From positions 1 to 64,000 of the forward strand of contig JAIKZQ010000027.1 in NCBI GenBank assembly GCA_024682075.1: 64,000 nucleotides of DNA, written 5' to 3'. The first letter of the stretch is position 1; the number at the start of each line of letters is the position of its first letter. Both the position numbers and the translations under genes were made by a program. The DNA comes from Lachnospiraceae bacterium (GTDB lineage: Bacteria; Bacillota; Clostridia; Lachnospirales; Lachnospiraceae). Below are positions 50,950-59,841 of the stretch, in pieces. Below the pieces are notes generated by a model. That model was not told the origin of the DNA and searched no databases. It worked only from the letters and a program-made list of their open reading frames with translations.

Positions 50950-53418
50950 ATGAATATTATATTAAAGACAACATTAAAAAATACATTCGGCAAACCGTTC
51001 AGATCCCTTCTGGTGATCTTCTCGATCTTTGTCTGTGCGTTTGCGGCTCTGTTCTGCTTTGATCTTGCACAGACTGAGAAAGGGCTGATCGGTTATCTGT
51101 ACAGCGAGATGAGCGGCGAGGCTGACATCATGGTCAGTACTTATTCTGCGGATCCTTCCATTATCTCGGAAGATCTTCCCGAGTACAGGGTACTTAACGT
51201 AAGATCATTCAGAAATACGATCTATATGGATATCCCCGGAGAATACTATCTGGTTTCCTCGGATCAGATGAAAATCTACGGAGTGGATCCTGTCCTTGCG
51301 ACATCCATGGGATATATGGATAATGAGAATCTCGGATTCGGAGAGATCATGGTCACCGATGAGTATGCCGGGGAATTCGGCGTGGCCGAGGGCGACGTCA
51401 TAAAGGTATACGATAATGCCGGGAATCCTGTTGAACTGACTGTCACGGGAATCATAAAGGCAGATCTTAAGAATCTGCTGTTCCGTGATTACAGCGGTGC
51501 CGTGAATGAAGAGACTGCGGATGTGCTTTCGTGCGGAAAGCCCGTGAGTGGTGCCTTTATGATCGACATCATAGATGATTCAAGGATTGATGAAGCAGAG
51601 GAGATCCTCAAGGCACAGTATAAATCTGACAATGTCCAGCGTTTTGCCATGACGGAAGATATGGAAGACATGATGAACGAACTGTTCGGATTCCTGTTTA
51701 TCCTGTTTGCAATCGCATTTCTGCTGGTCATCTTCATCACATTCTCCATCTGCGACAGGATAGTGAATGAAAGGATGTCATATATAGGAACACTTCGCAG
51801 TCTCGGTATGAGTCCTCACGGCACGGCGGTGATCCTGCTGCTTGAAAATGTAATGTATGCTCTGCTCGGAAGCATTCCCGGAGTTCTCCTTTATCTCGGT
51901 ATAAGAGGACCGATGATGGATACGCTGTTTGTGGTAAGCACATCGTCCGTCGGAACTATCGAACTTGAGATTCCTTCGATATCGAAAGCTCTCGTGATAG
52001 GAACGGTGATCACGGCGATCGCAATCGAGTGCCTCATTCCTCTCAAGTCAATATTCAGGGCACTTAAGATCTCGATCAGGGACATCATCTTCGATAACAG
52101 GGATACGGAATATAAATTCAGCAGAAGCGGAATCATCACCGGAATAGTAATGGCGGTGATCGCAGTGATCTCACTTATATTCAGCAGGAATCTCTTTGCT
52201 GCAGCTATCTGCCTTATCTCTTCGGCAATGGCACTTGCATTTCTTTTCCCTCTGATCCTGAAGTTTGTCACGACACAGATTCATAATCTGGCGGAGAAAC
52301 TTGGAAAAGAGAAAATGGCACTTGCATCAAGGGAGGCGATCTCCAGAAAGAGCACGGTCTCAAGCGGCGTTCTGTGTGCAACTTCGGCTGCAATGTGTAT
52401 TCTCGTGTATATCTTCGCAACATCCATGAGCGGACTGTTTAACGGAGACATATATGAGTGTGATGTCGTTGCGGATGTAACGGGCATGCCCAAGGATCTT
52501 TCGTTTGTGCAGTACCTTGATGGCGTGACCGATACCGAGTATATCTATCAGAAGATGGATTACGTATATTTTGCCGACGAGACGATCGAAAAGACCGGAC
52601 AGTTCTTCGGTGTTCCGGATGGCGGATACGAGATGTTCAAGGCAATATATGATCTTCCCGATGTGATAGAAGACGGGACGATATATGTAGAAAAGAGATG
52701 GGCCGAAAATAATGGCTATTCCGTGGGAGACACGCTTACCATTACATTCCATCCGCTCGGAGTGTTTCCGATAAAGATGGATTTTACCATAGCGGGCATC
52801 TTCAGACTTGATGCATATGAAGCCATCAAGAACAATTTCGTGATATCAAAGAATGACATGATCTCCATATACCACGATACGCCCGGATATCTTATGGTCA
52901 GATGTGACGATCCCGACAAGACAGCTGAGGAGATCGAAAGATACGCTGTAGGTAGTGTGTCTCAGGCAAGGACCAGACAGAAGATAATAGATGACTTTGT
53001 CGAAGAAACCGCACAGTCAGACCTGATATACGATATCGTGGTGTTTGTCGCACTGTTCATGACATGCGTCGGAATGATCAGCAACCAGCTCATCGGATTT
53101 GAAGGCAGGAAAAAAGAATGCGCAGTCCTGATATCCACTTCAATGAGCAGAAAGACTCTTTCCGGAATTCTGTTCAGGGAAATGATGATCACCTCTCTGA
53201 CCGCGGCAACGGCAGGAACATGTCTTGCAGCACTTCTCCTGAACGTGATCAAGAGAGCGATGGAGTCATCCGAGACAATATACATGCCGGTCAGCGTTGA
53301 TGCTGCGTTCATTCTTAAGATGTGGGTGCTCCTGACAGTGGTATTTACTCTCACCGTTCTCTTCCCCATCAGGAACATGAGGAAGATGAAACTTTCAGAG
53401 CAGCTTAAGTATGAATGA
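50950..53418 (+). CDS. FtsX-like ABC transporter permease
   Basis: An 822-residue permease with two FtsX-type halves. Helix 1 lies at about 17-37, followed by a ~200-residue extracytoplasmic domain; three helices (about 243-268, 290-320, 345-370) complete the first half, with further helices in the middle (about 395-440). The second extracytoplasmic domain is about 500-690, and the last three helices end NMRKMKLSEQLKYE. This is the layout of MacB/BceB-like systems that move lipoproteins, peptides or antibiotics. It begins 15 bases after the peptidase gene and is followed by its ATPase. Confidence 0.92.
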   Translation: MNIILKTTLKNTFGKPFRSLLVIFSIFVCAFAALFCFDLAQTEKGLIGYLYSEMSGEADIMVSTYSADPSIISEDLPEYRVLNVRSFRNTIYMDIPGEYYLVSSDQMKIYGVDPVLATSMGYMDNENLGFGEIMVTDEYAGEFGVAEGDVIKVYDNAGNPVELTVTGIIKADLKNLLFRDYSGAVNEETADVLSCGKPVSGAFMIDIIDDSRIDEAEEILKAQYKSDNVQRFAMTEDMEDMMNELFGFLFILFAIAFLLVIFITFSICDRIVNERMSYIGTLRSLGMSPHGTAVILLLENVMYALLGSIPGVLLYLGIRGPMMDTLFVVSTSSVGTIELEIPSISKALVIGTVITAIAIECLIPLKSIFRALKISIRDIIFDNRDTEYKFSRSGIITGIVMAVIAVISLIFSRNLFAAAICLISSAMALAFLFPLILKFVTTQIHNLAEKLGKEKMALASREAISRKSTVSSGVLCATSAAMCILVYIFATSMSGLFNGDIYECDVVADVTGMPKDLSFVQYLDGVTDTEYIYQKMDYVYFADETIEKTGQFFGVPDGGYEMFKAIYDLPDVIEDGTIYVEKRWAENNGYSVGDTLTITFHPLGVFPIKMDFTIAGIFRLDAYEAIKNNFVISKNDMISIYHDTPGYLMVRCDDPDKTAEEIERYAVGSVSQARTRQKIIDDFVEETAQSDLIYDIVVFVALFMTCVGMISNQLIGFEGRKKECAVLISTSMSRKTLSGILFREMMITSLTAATAGTCLAALLLNVIKRAMESSETIYMPVSVDAAFILKMWVLLTVVFTLTVLFPIRNMRKMKLSEQLKYE

Positions 53419-53467
53419 TGAACAGGATCGCGACAGACTAGATAAGGATAACAGGGAGATTAGATAT

Positions 53468-54142
53468 ATGAATACAGTCATTGAAGTAAACAACGTAAGC
53501 AAGACATTCGGAAAGGGCACAAACCTTAACAGGGTATTGGATGAGGCCTGCATGTATGTAAGCGAAGGGGAGTTCGTTTCGCTCATGGGAGCTTCCGGAT
53601 CCGGAAAATCCACGCTCCTGTACCTGATCGGCGGACTCGACAGAAGTTTTGAGGGCAAGATCACTCTTTGCGGGGAAGATATCGGATCACTCAAGGAAAA
53701 CAATCTTTCCAAGCTCAGACTCTCGAAGCTCGGATTCGTGTTCCAGTTCTACAACCTGGTCATGAATCTTAATGTTGAGGATAACATCATGCTTCCCGCC
53801 ACGATCAATGGAAAGAAAAAGAGTGAGCTGAAAAAAGAGCTTGATGAGATCCTTGAGATCACGGGTCTTACCGAAAAGAGAAAGGCCATGCCTGCGACTC
53901 TCTCCGGAGGACAGCAGCAGAGAGTTGCCATAGCAAGGGCAATTCTCGGCAATCCTGCAGTGATCCTCGCAGATGAGCCCACCGGAAACCTTGATTCAAA
54001 GTCCTCACAGGAGATCATGGAACTGTTCAGCAAGCTCAATAAGGAAAAGGGCATGACCATTCTTCAGGTCACCCACTCCGAAAAATGCGCATCCTACGGA
54101 ACCAGGACCATCATGCTTGAAAACGGCAAGACTGTCGGATAA
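53468..54142 (+). CDS. ABC transporter ATP-binding protein (LolD/MacB type)
   Basis: A 224-residue ATPase with Walker [21 protein letters not shown], signature [15 protein letters not shown], Walker [16 protein letters not shown] and the H-loop in VTHSEK. These match the LolD/MacB/BceA branch that pairs with FtsX-type permeases. The ATG at 53468 has AGGGAGATT upstream; a longer frame from 53411 overlaps the permease and is less likely. The cluster continues with a LytTR regulator and kinase. Confidence 0.93.
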   Translation: MNTVIEVNNVSKTFGKGTNLNRVLDEACMYVSEGEFVSLMGASGSGKSTLLYLIGGLDRSFEGKITLCGEDIGSLKENNLSKLRLSKLGFVFQFYNLVMNLNVEDNIMLPATINGKKKSELKKELDEILEITGLTEKRKAMPATLSGGQQQRVAIARAILGNPAVILADEPTGNLDSKSSQEIMELFSKLNKEKGMTILQVTHSEKCASYGTRTIMLENGKTVG

Positions 54143-54187
54143 AGATGCTCTTTTGAGATGAATGTGATAAAATCATAAGCAGATCAG

Positions 54188-54213
54188 ATGTGGCAGCCGG
54201 TCGGCTGCCACAT
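54188..54213. promoter_or_regulatory. 12-bp palindrome between the ABC and LytTR genes
   Basis: ATGTGGCAGCCG and CGGCTGCCACAT around a GT loop, 30 bases before the LytTR gene. A T-run is lacking (GTGTTATAAAAGG follows), so it is either a weak terminator or an operator. Confidence 0.6.
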
Positions 54214-54242
54214 GTGTTATAAAAGGTTCCCGGGGGAGAAAG

Positions 54243-54953
54243 ATGCGCATCGCGATAGTCGATGATGAAAGCGTATTCAGAAAGCAGATCGAAAGCTCGA
54301 TCACGTCGCTTTACGGAAAAGGCGAGGTGAGCTGTTTTCATTATGCCGACGGCAGTGAACTTATCGCGGCATTCAGGAACGGCTTTGAGCTGGATGCCGT
54401 ATTTCTTGACATTGAGATGAAAGATATGGACGGCATGGAAACTGCAAGGCAGATCCGCTCTTTTTTAAGTGACATTCCTGTCATATTTCTGACAAGTCAC
54501 ACCGAAATGGCGATCGCAGGATATGAAGTCAGTGCTTTCAGATTCCTGAGTAAGCCCGTTGACATGGAAAAGCTCAGGGAGACTCTCAAGGACCTGGAGA
54601 AAAAGATCCGCATCGAGGAGAAGATTGTTCTTAAAGTGGACGGAGAAGATGTGGTGTATCCGGTCTCTTTGCTTGTCTATGCGGAGGCAGCCAATAACTG
54701 CGTCAGATTTGTGTTCACTGAAGAATGTGCAGAGATCAGGATGAAGTTCTCCGATGCCATCGCGCTCATCGATAGTGTATCCGGAGACTTTTTTAAATGT
54801 CACAGATCCTATTACATCAATCTCGGAAGGGTTAAGAAGATCGGTTCCGCAGACGCATCCATGGACAATGGTGACAGCATTCCGATATCAAGAGGTCTTG
54901 CTGCACAGGCCAAGCAGAAGCTGTTTGAATACATAAGGAGAAACGGCAGATGA
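54243..54953 (+). CDS. LytTR-family response regulator
   Basis: A 236-residue regulator with an N-terminal receiver domain (acidic pocket Asp7-Asp8, phosphoacceptor Asp56 in AVFLDIEMKDMDG, Lys in FLSKPVD) and a C-terminal LytTR DNA-binding domain (SLLVYAEAANNCVRF, FFKCHRSYYINLGRVKKI, DGDSIPISRG-like). Such proteins bind direct repeats upstream of target genes. It overlaps the kinase gene by four bases (ATGA), so the two form a classical pair. The ABC transporter genes upstream are probable targets. Confidence 0.95.
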   Translation: MRIAIVDDESVFRKQIESSITSLYGKGEVSCFHYADGSELIAAFRNGFELDAVFLDIEMKDMDGMETARQIRSFLSDIPVIFLTSHTEMAIAGYEVSAFRFLSKPVDMEKLRETLKDLEKKIRIEEKIVLKVDGEDVVYPVSLLVYAEAANNCVRFVFTEECAEIRMKFSDAIALIDSVSGDFFKCHRSYYINLGRVKKIGSADASMDNGDSIPISRGLAAQAKQKLFEYIRRNGR

Positions 54954-56335
54954 ATGACGGCATCCTTATGAACATATATTACTGCATTCTGATAATGCTC
55001 CCTCCCATGCTCTCGGCGCCTTTGAGCGTGTATTTCATTACGGAGGTACTCAGATACAGGATCAGAAATAAAAGATTTGCCTACGTTCTTGCTTTTGTTC
55101 TGGGAGCATTTGCAGGCATTGTTTTTGCCCTGACGGGATCGGATCTTACCGAAAGCGGATCTGTGCTTTCCGGTATCGCACTTTTGTTTTCTTCTTTTGT
55201 ACTGCTAATTTACCTGGGTTTCAGCATGGTCGAAAGGAAATGGGTCAGGTTTCTGGTCGTATTCTTTTCAATGGATATCCTGACGGATCTAGGCACCATA
55301 TTCAGCGGCCTGAGAGATCAGATCTATACGGCGGATGCGTGGAGCGATGATATTCGGATAATGTTTACCAGTACGATGATCTCGCTGCCGGGAATACTGT
55401 TTGAATTCCTGCTCTTTTCCCTGATCGCAAGGATGAGAAGGAAAAAGGATGACATGCCCCTTCCGCTTTCCATTATCATCGGACTGTGCCTTGTGCTGAA
55501 CATATTCACGATGTTTCTTCCGGGTGAATACGATGACACGGATCTTCTTCCTGTTGAAAAGCCCATCAGGATCGTGTTCATGCTTTCGGCGCTTGCATTC
55601 GTCACGATGCTCTTTTATGTGAGAGTTGCAAGAAAAGAGCGCGATGACCTCCGGGAAATGAACAGGATAAATGAGGAACTGATCGAGTCAGAGACCAGGT
55701 TCTTCGAAGCTTCCGCGGAGGCTAATGACAGGATCCGTGCAATGAAGCATGACATGAAAAACGATACCCAGGTCCTGCTCCTCCTGCTGGAAAACAGAGA
55801 ATATGACAAGATGAAAGACTACCTCGAGGAGATGGGACAGAACATCGTAAATGCAGACATAAGCGCTCATACCGGCAATACTATCGCGGATGCCATCATC
55901 GCCGAGAAAAAAGAAAAAGCGGACAAGGCCGGGATCAGAGTAAATGTATCGGGAGTTATAACAGATGTTGAATTCTCACCTGTTGATACCTGCAAGATCC
56001 TCGCGAATATTCTGGATAATGCAATTGAAGCCGTGTCAGATGAAAGGTTCTGCGATCTTGACCCTTCATATAAAGTCATTGACCTGAAGTTCAAGAGGAC
56101 TGAGAAATTCTTCATGATATCCCAGACCAATCCGTGCGTGGAAAAGCCGGAGATCAGGAACGGACTTATAGAGACGATCAAGGCAGATGTTATAAATCAC
56201 GGATTCGGACTCTCAAGCATAAAGGATGCGGCAGCAGTGTACGGTGGTGAACTGTCGCTCGAATGCAATCCCAAACCTTATGGCTATGAATTCATCACTG
56301 AACTGATTTTCCCGGTGATTAAAGAATCGGAGTAA
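54950..56335 (+). CDS. GHKL-type sensor histidine kinase
   Basis: A 461-residue sensor kinase of the AgrC/LytS-like group. Six hydrophobic helices span about 10-225 as a sensory membrane domain. The phosphoacceptor is His267 in AMKHDMKND, and the ATP-binding part has the N box (ILANILDNAIEAVSD) and a GxGL-type segment (GFGLSSIKDAAAVYGG). It partners the LytTR regulator. Its probable signal is a peptide or envelope condition, as for AgrC-type kinases; the sequence does not tell. The SNF2 gene starts two bases after its stop. Confidence 0.92.
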   Translation: MNDGILMNIYYCILIMLPPMLSAPLSVYFITEVLRYRIRNKRFAYVLAFVLGAFAGIVFALTGSDLTESGSVLSGIALLFSSFVLLIYLGFSMVERKWVRFLVVFFSMDILTDLGTIFSGLRDQIYTADAWSDDIRIMFTSTMISLPGILFEFLLFSLIARMRRKKDDMPLPLSIIIGLCLVLNIFTMFLPGEYDDTDLLPVEKPIRIVFMLSALAFVTMLFYVRVARKERDDLREMNRINEELIESETRFFEASAEANDRIRAMKHDMKNDTQVLLLLLENREYDKMKDYLEEMGQNIVNADISAHTGNTIADAIIAEKKEKADKAGIRVNVSGVITDVEFSPVDTCKILANILDNAIEAVSDERFCDLDPSYKVIDLKFKRTEKFFMISQTNPCVEKPEIRNGLIETIKADVINHGFGLSSIKDAAAVYGGELSLECNPKPYGYEFITELIFPVIKESE

Positions 56336-56337
56336 CT

Positions 56338-58515
56338 ATGGCAAGATCATTTTCGAAAAACGATGCAGTACGCCTTGCTGAGGAGCATGAAAACCTGCTG
56401 ATGAATCTTCAGCATGTGGCCTACAGTCTTGATGACAGGAGAGCTCAGGTTAAAAGCAGTGCCGATGCGCTGATCCTTAATGAAGTGAATGCGATCCTGA
56501 GCGGGATACCCGTTGAGGAACTGAACCGTGACGGTGCGGGAATTCGAATAAAGAATCTTAGAGATTCCGGCATTAATACGATAGCCGATGTACAGGCAGC
56601 GGGAACTTTCCGGCTTGAGGAGGTCGACGGCATCAGTGAAAGCGGTGCCAGGAAGATCAAGAGTATCTCCCGGGAATATGCCGAAAAGGTTAAAAGCGGC
56701 ATCCGCATAAAACTCAGCGCAGATACCAGAGATGAGCAGAGCACGGCTCTTGTCGGTTCCATATACAGATATAAGTCGGCTGATGCACATTCGAAGGAAG
56801 CCGGAGCGCTTGTCTATGAAAATGCCGGAAGGATAAAGTCTGACATAGCGGATCTCGAACCGTCCAGGGGAACTTTCAAATGGCTCTTTTCCTCTTCGCA
56901 GGTAAAGCAGAAAGCGGAATCTGCATACAGTGACCTGGATATGCTGATGAGAGGCGAATACGGGATCAGGGCAGGCGGACTCTTAGAGAACGTAAGGCAG
57001 CTCGATTCGGATGACGGCAGTTTGGCATGGGCTGATTTCAAAAAAGATCCCATTTCGTATTTCACCATCCTGGAGGATGTATATCCGGGAATCCTGGAAA
57101 GCGAAGAAGAGGTATACGGTCTTCCCGAGGATCTGTCCAAGGAAGTTGCCGAAGAGAAATGGTATCAGGAAGGACTTCACTGCAAGCTCAGAAGATATCA
57201 GGAGTGGGGAGTGAAATATGCGCTCCATCAAAAGAGAGTACTTCTCGGAGACGAGATGGGACTTGGAAAGACCGTTCAGGCAATTGCGACAATGGTGTCA
57301 CTTAAGAATACCGGAGCGACTCATTTCGCAGTTGTGTGTCCCGCAAGTGTCCTGTCCAACTGGTGCAGGGAAATAAAGAAGCATTCTTCGCTTGAGGTTG
57401 TCAAGGTGCACGGAAAAGACCGCGAAGATGCACTTGCATTGTGGATAGAACAGGGCGGCGTTGCAGTCACTACATATGAAACGACGGCACATTTTAAGCT
57501 TGATCCGGAATTTAAGTTCACCATGCTGGTAGTTGACGAGGCTCACTACATCAAGAATCCTGCAGCAGCCAGAACGAAGAATGTCAGGGAACTTAGCACC
57601 CATTCCGAGAGAATGCTTTTCATGACCGGTACGGCACTTGAGAACAAGGTCGATGAAATGGTCTCACTCATGGAGATCCTTCAGCCGGAAGTCGCATCCG
57701 GTGTGAAGAATATGACATTCATGTCAAATGCTCCACAGTTCCGTGAGAAGGTTGCACCGGTTTATTACCGCAGAAAACGCGATCAGGTCCTTACAGAACT
57801 TCCCGAGCTCATCGAGAACATGGAGTGGTGCGAGATGACACCTCAGGAAGAAGCAGCTTATGTAAAAACTTTGTATTCGGGTAATCTGATGGCTGTCAGA
57901 AGAGTCTCGTGGAATGTTGAGGACCTGAAGTATTCTTCCAAGGCTAACCGCCTGAAAGAGATAGTCGAAGAAGCCAGGGATGATGACAGGAAGGTGATAG
58001 TGTTCTCATTCTTCCTCGATACGTTAAAAGCGGTATGCGAGGTGCTGGGTGATGTCTGCACCGAGCCGATAAACGGATCGGTACCGCCCTCACGCAGACA
58101 GGAGATAATCGACGAATTCGACAATGCACCTGCAGGAACCGTTCTTCCCGCGCAGATACAGTCCGGCGGAACGGGACTTAATATCCAGTCTGCAAGTGTT
58201 GTCGTCATATGTGAACCTCAGTACAAACCTTCCACGGAAAACCAGGCGATCTCCAGAGCCTACCGCATGGGTCAGGCCAGAAACGTGCTTGTCTACAGAC
58301 TCATGAGCGACGAGACCGTGGATGAAAGGATCCTGGAGATCTTAGAGAGGAAGCAGAAAGAATTCGATGCCTTCGCAGACAAGTCCGTTGCAGGAGAGGC
58401 AAGCATTGAACTTAGCGAGAAGGAAGTCGGAGACATAATCGGAGCTGAACTGGAGAGGATCAATGAGGGTAAGAATGCCGGCGAATTATCTGAGATGGCA
58501 GTGAGCCCGACATAA
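56338..58515 (+). CDS. SNF2-family helicase with N-terminal helix-hairpin-helix
   Basis: A 725-residue SWI2/SNF2 ATPase. The first ~115 residues contain a helix-hairpin-helix-like unit (NLRDSGINTIADVQAAGTFR then EEVDGISESGARKI), followed by a helical region. The helicase core has Q-region RYQEWGVKYALHQ, motif I GDEMGLGKTVQ (about 304-314), DEAH box VVDEAHYIKN (about 400), motif III FMTGTALEN, and motifs V and VI (QSGGTGLNIQSASVVV, QAISRAYRMGQARNV). Such proteins move on double-stranded DNA. The start lies two bases after the kinase stop, so it is co-transcribed with the two-component system, which is unusual. Confidence 0.93.
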   Translation: MARSFSKNDAVRLAEEHENLLMNLQHVAYSLDDRRAQVKSSADALILNEVNAILSGIPVEELNRDGAGIRIKNLRDSGINTIADVQAAGTFRLEEVDGISESGARKIKSISREYAEKVKSGIRIKLSADTRDEQSTALVGSIYRYKSADAHSKEAGALVYENAGRIKSDIADLEPSRGTFKWLFSSSQVKQKAESAYSDLDMLMRGEYGIRAGGLLENVRQLDSDDGSLAWADFKKDPISYFTILEDVYPGILESEEEVYGLPEDLSKEVAEEKWYQEGLHCKLRRYQEWGVKYALHQKRVLLGDEMGLGKTVQAIATMVSLKNTGATHFAVVCPASVLSNWCREIKKHSSLEVVKVHGKDREDALALWIEQGGVAVTTYETTAHFKLDPEFKFTMLVVDEAHYIKNPAAARTKNVRELSTHSERMLFMTGTALENKVDEMVSLMEILQPEVASGVKNMTFMSNAPQFREKVAPVYYRRKRDQVLTELPELIENMEWCEMTPQEEAAYVKTLYSGNLMAVRRVSWNVEDLKYSSKANRLKEIVEEARDDDRKVIVFSFFLDTLKAVCEVLGDVCTEPINGSVPPSRRQEIIDEFDNAPAGTVLPAQIQSGGTGLNIQSASVVVICEPQYKPSTENQAISRAYRMGQARNVLVYRLMSDETVDERILEILERKQKEFDAFADKSVAGEASIELSEKEVGDIIGAELERINEGKNAGELSEMAVSPT

Positions 58516-58520
58516 CAAAT

Positions 58521-58551
58521 GGTGCAAAAAGGGACGGTTCTTTTCTGCACC
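58521..58551 (-). repeat. Variant REP-like palindrome with exchanged arms
   Basis: GGTGCAAAAAGGGACGGTTC followed by TTTTCTGCACC. The core GGGACGGTTC is that of the reverse-orientation units, but the arms are GGTGCA/TGCACC instead of GTGAACG/CGTTCAC. Base pairing is kept despite the change. Confidence 0.8.
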
Positions 58552-58570
58552 CTTTATGCGTGATATGAAA

Positions 58571-58601
58571 ATCCCCCTGTGACTTGCGGTCACGGGGGGA
58601 T
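58571..58601. terminator. Terminator between convergent SNF2 and Rpn-like genes
   Basis: A 13-bp stem, ATCCCCCTGTGAC with GTCACGGGGGGAT (one T-G pair), loop TTGCG. On the minus strand it is followed by TTTTCATA, so it chiefly ends the Rpn-like gene. Confidence 0.85.
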
Positions 58602-58617
58602 TGCTTCTTTAGTGCTT

Positions 58618-59520
58618 TCAGTCTTCTTCCGGATGAAGCGCCATCTGGATTTCCTCAGGATCATAATCCGGTGCGAATTTTAAAGCCATTTCATAGATCG
58701 TGGAAACGGTTGCTTCGTCTTCGTCAAGATCTTCTGCTATTTCGGAAACACTTTTGCCACGCTTGATTTTCTTGCATATTCCACTGATCAGGTGGAGTTC
58801 AAAACCTTCTTCCCGTGACAGCTTCTTCTCCCAATCTATCCTATCACCCAAAGTCATATAATTCCCCCTTATCTCCGGATCACGGCGGACATTAGTGACA
58901 TACCGGTCAACTTCCTTCGTTGCATCATCCACAGCAGAATTATTCCGACTGTTTTGAAGATATTTTAGCATATTGCGTATACTGTCGCTACCGCCTTTCT
59001 GACCCTTGGTGTAGAAATACAGGAATGTGAGGCCGTCTCCATAATCAAGGTCCGGTATCTCTTCACATTTGTTATGAATGGTGTAAAGCATATAGTCATT
59101 TCCGAATACATCAAAATCACTGATGAAGATCACATACAGATCAGGAAGCAGGGAAAAATCCTTGTCACCTGTTTTCATATATCTGCTGTCAATCTTAGCC
59201 TGTCTGAAGCGAAGAGACCTTTCAAAATGTCCTTCATTTTGTGTGTGAGGTTCGATGTCATATACATTAACGGCGCGTGTATCGTCTCCGGGATCGGATT
59301 CCATCACTTCGACATCAAGTCTCACTCCGCGCATTCCGATACCGGAACCGTGTATATACCTTTGTGCGTGTACACTGACTTTACCGATCTTGCGTTGCAG
59401 CAGAACAGACAGAAGTATCCTGCAGAAATCTTCTCCGACATCCGGGTCTGACGCCACAAGATTCATGAACACGTCATCCATCAGATCTACATCATCAATA
59501 TTCTTTATTCTTTTCATCAT
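58618..59520 (-). CDS. PD-(D/E)XK nuclease-fold Rpn/transposase-like protein
   Basis: A 300-residue protein of the Rpn/PD-(D/E)XK nuclease family transposase group (PF12784-like). The N-terminal ~35 residues include the common LMDDVFMNLVASDP. The nuclease motif is RLDVEVMESD...NVYDIEPHTQNEGHF, where most homologues have DIEMQ. The catalytic Lys position is less clear (RFRQAKIDSRYMKTG). Toward the end is KIKRGKSVSEIAEDLDEDEATVSTIYEMA, a typical C-terminal helical motif. These proteins cut DNA and promote RecA-independent recombination. No terminal inverted repeats are visible, so it is not an insertion sequence by itself. GGGAGAATCT precedes the ATGATG start. Confidence 0.85.
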   Translation of the reverse strand: MMKRIKNIDDVDLMDDVFMNLVASDPDVGEDFCRILLSVLLQRKIGKVSVHAQRYIHGSGIGMRGVRLDVEVMESDPGDDTRAVNVYDIEPHTQNEGHFERSLRFRQAKIDSRYMKTGDKDFSLLPDLYVIFISDFDVFGNDYMLYTIHNKCEEIPDLDYGDGLTFLYFYTKGQKGGSDSIRNMLKYLQNSRNNSAVDDATKEVDRYVTNVRRDPEIRGNYMTLGDRIDWEKKLSREEGFELHLISGICKKIKRGKSVSEIAEDLDEDEATVSTIYEMALKFAPDYDPEEIQMALHPEED

Positions 59521-59841
59521 AGATTCTCCCTAAAAATGCAACACTAAGTAAACATCAGGATCCTTCAGAGGGAGTATGATGAAGCAGACCTGGGATTATC
59601 TGCAGAAGTTCATTCATATATCTTCTTAAAAAAGTATCAGACCATCCGAGACTAAAGCAAAGCTTGAGGAAAGGTTTGGGCGATATGCCCGGAACTTTCT
59701 AACCAAAGATGAATCACTGATGAGAGAATTCTAGCACAGAATATACCCGGATTCAAAATGGTTCTTTGTAATAATTTATTATCAGTGCAATGCAAGACCG
59801 CCCTCTTGCGAGGGCGGTACATCATTTCATAAAACCTTCAT
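59521..59841. other. Gene-free 320-bp stretch with a decayed reading frame and a hairpin
   Basis: Between two leftward genes. It contains a possible gene remnant (59576-59734) and a hairpin ACCGCCCTC/GAGGGCGGT with TTGC loop (59798-59819). The hairpin has no T-run on either strand but probably lies behind the GH43 gene as its terminator. Nothing else is seen. Confidence 0.6.
59576..59734 (+). pseudogene. Possible remnant of a coding sequence
   Basis: One frame reads MMKQTWDYLQKFIHISS, a stop (59627-59629), then KSIRPSETKAKLEERFGRYA and RNFLTKDESLMREF before a second stop. Composition is protein-like (charged amphipathic helix), but it is only 52 codons with an internal stop. I do not recognise the family. 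Confidence 0.25.

Noticed and set aside
58618..59520. Insertion sequence around the PD-(D/E)XK transposase-like gene
   Set aside because: No terminal inverted repeats or target-site duplication were found by eye; these proteins are not classical transposases despite their name.
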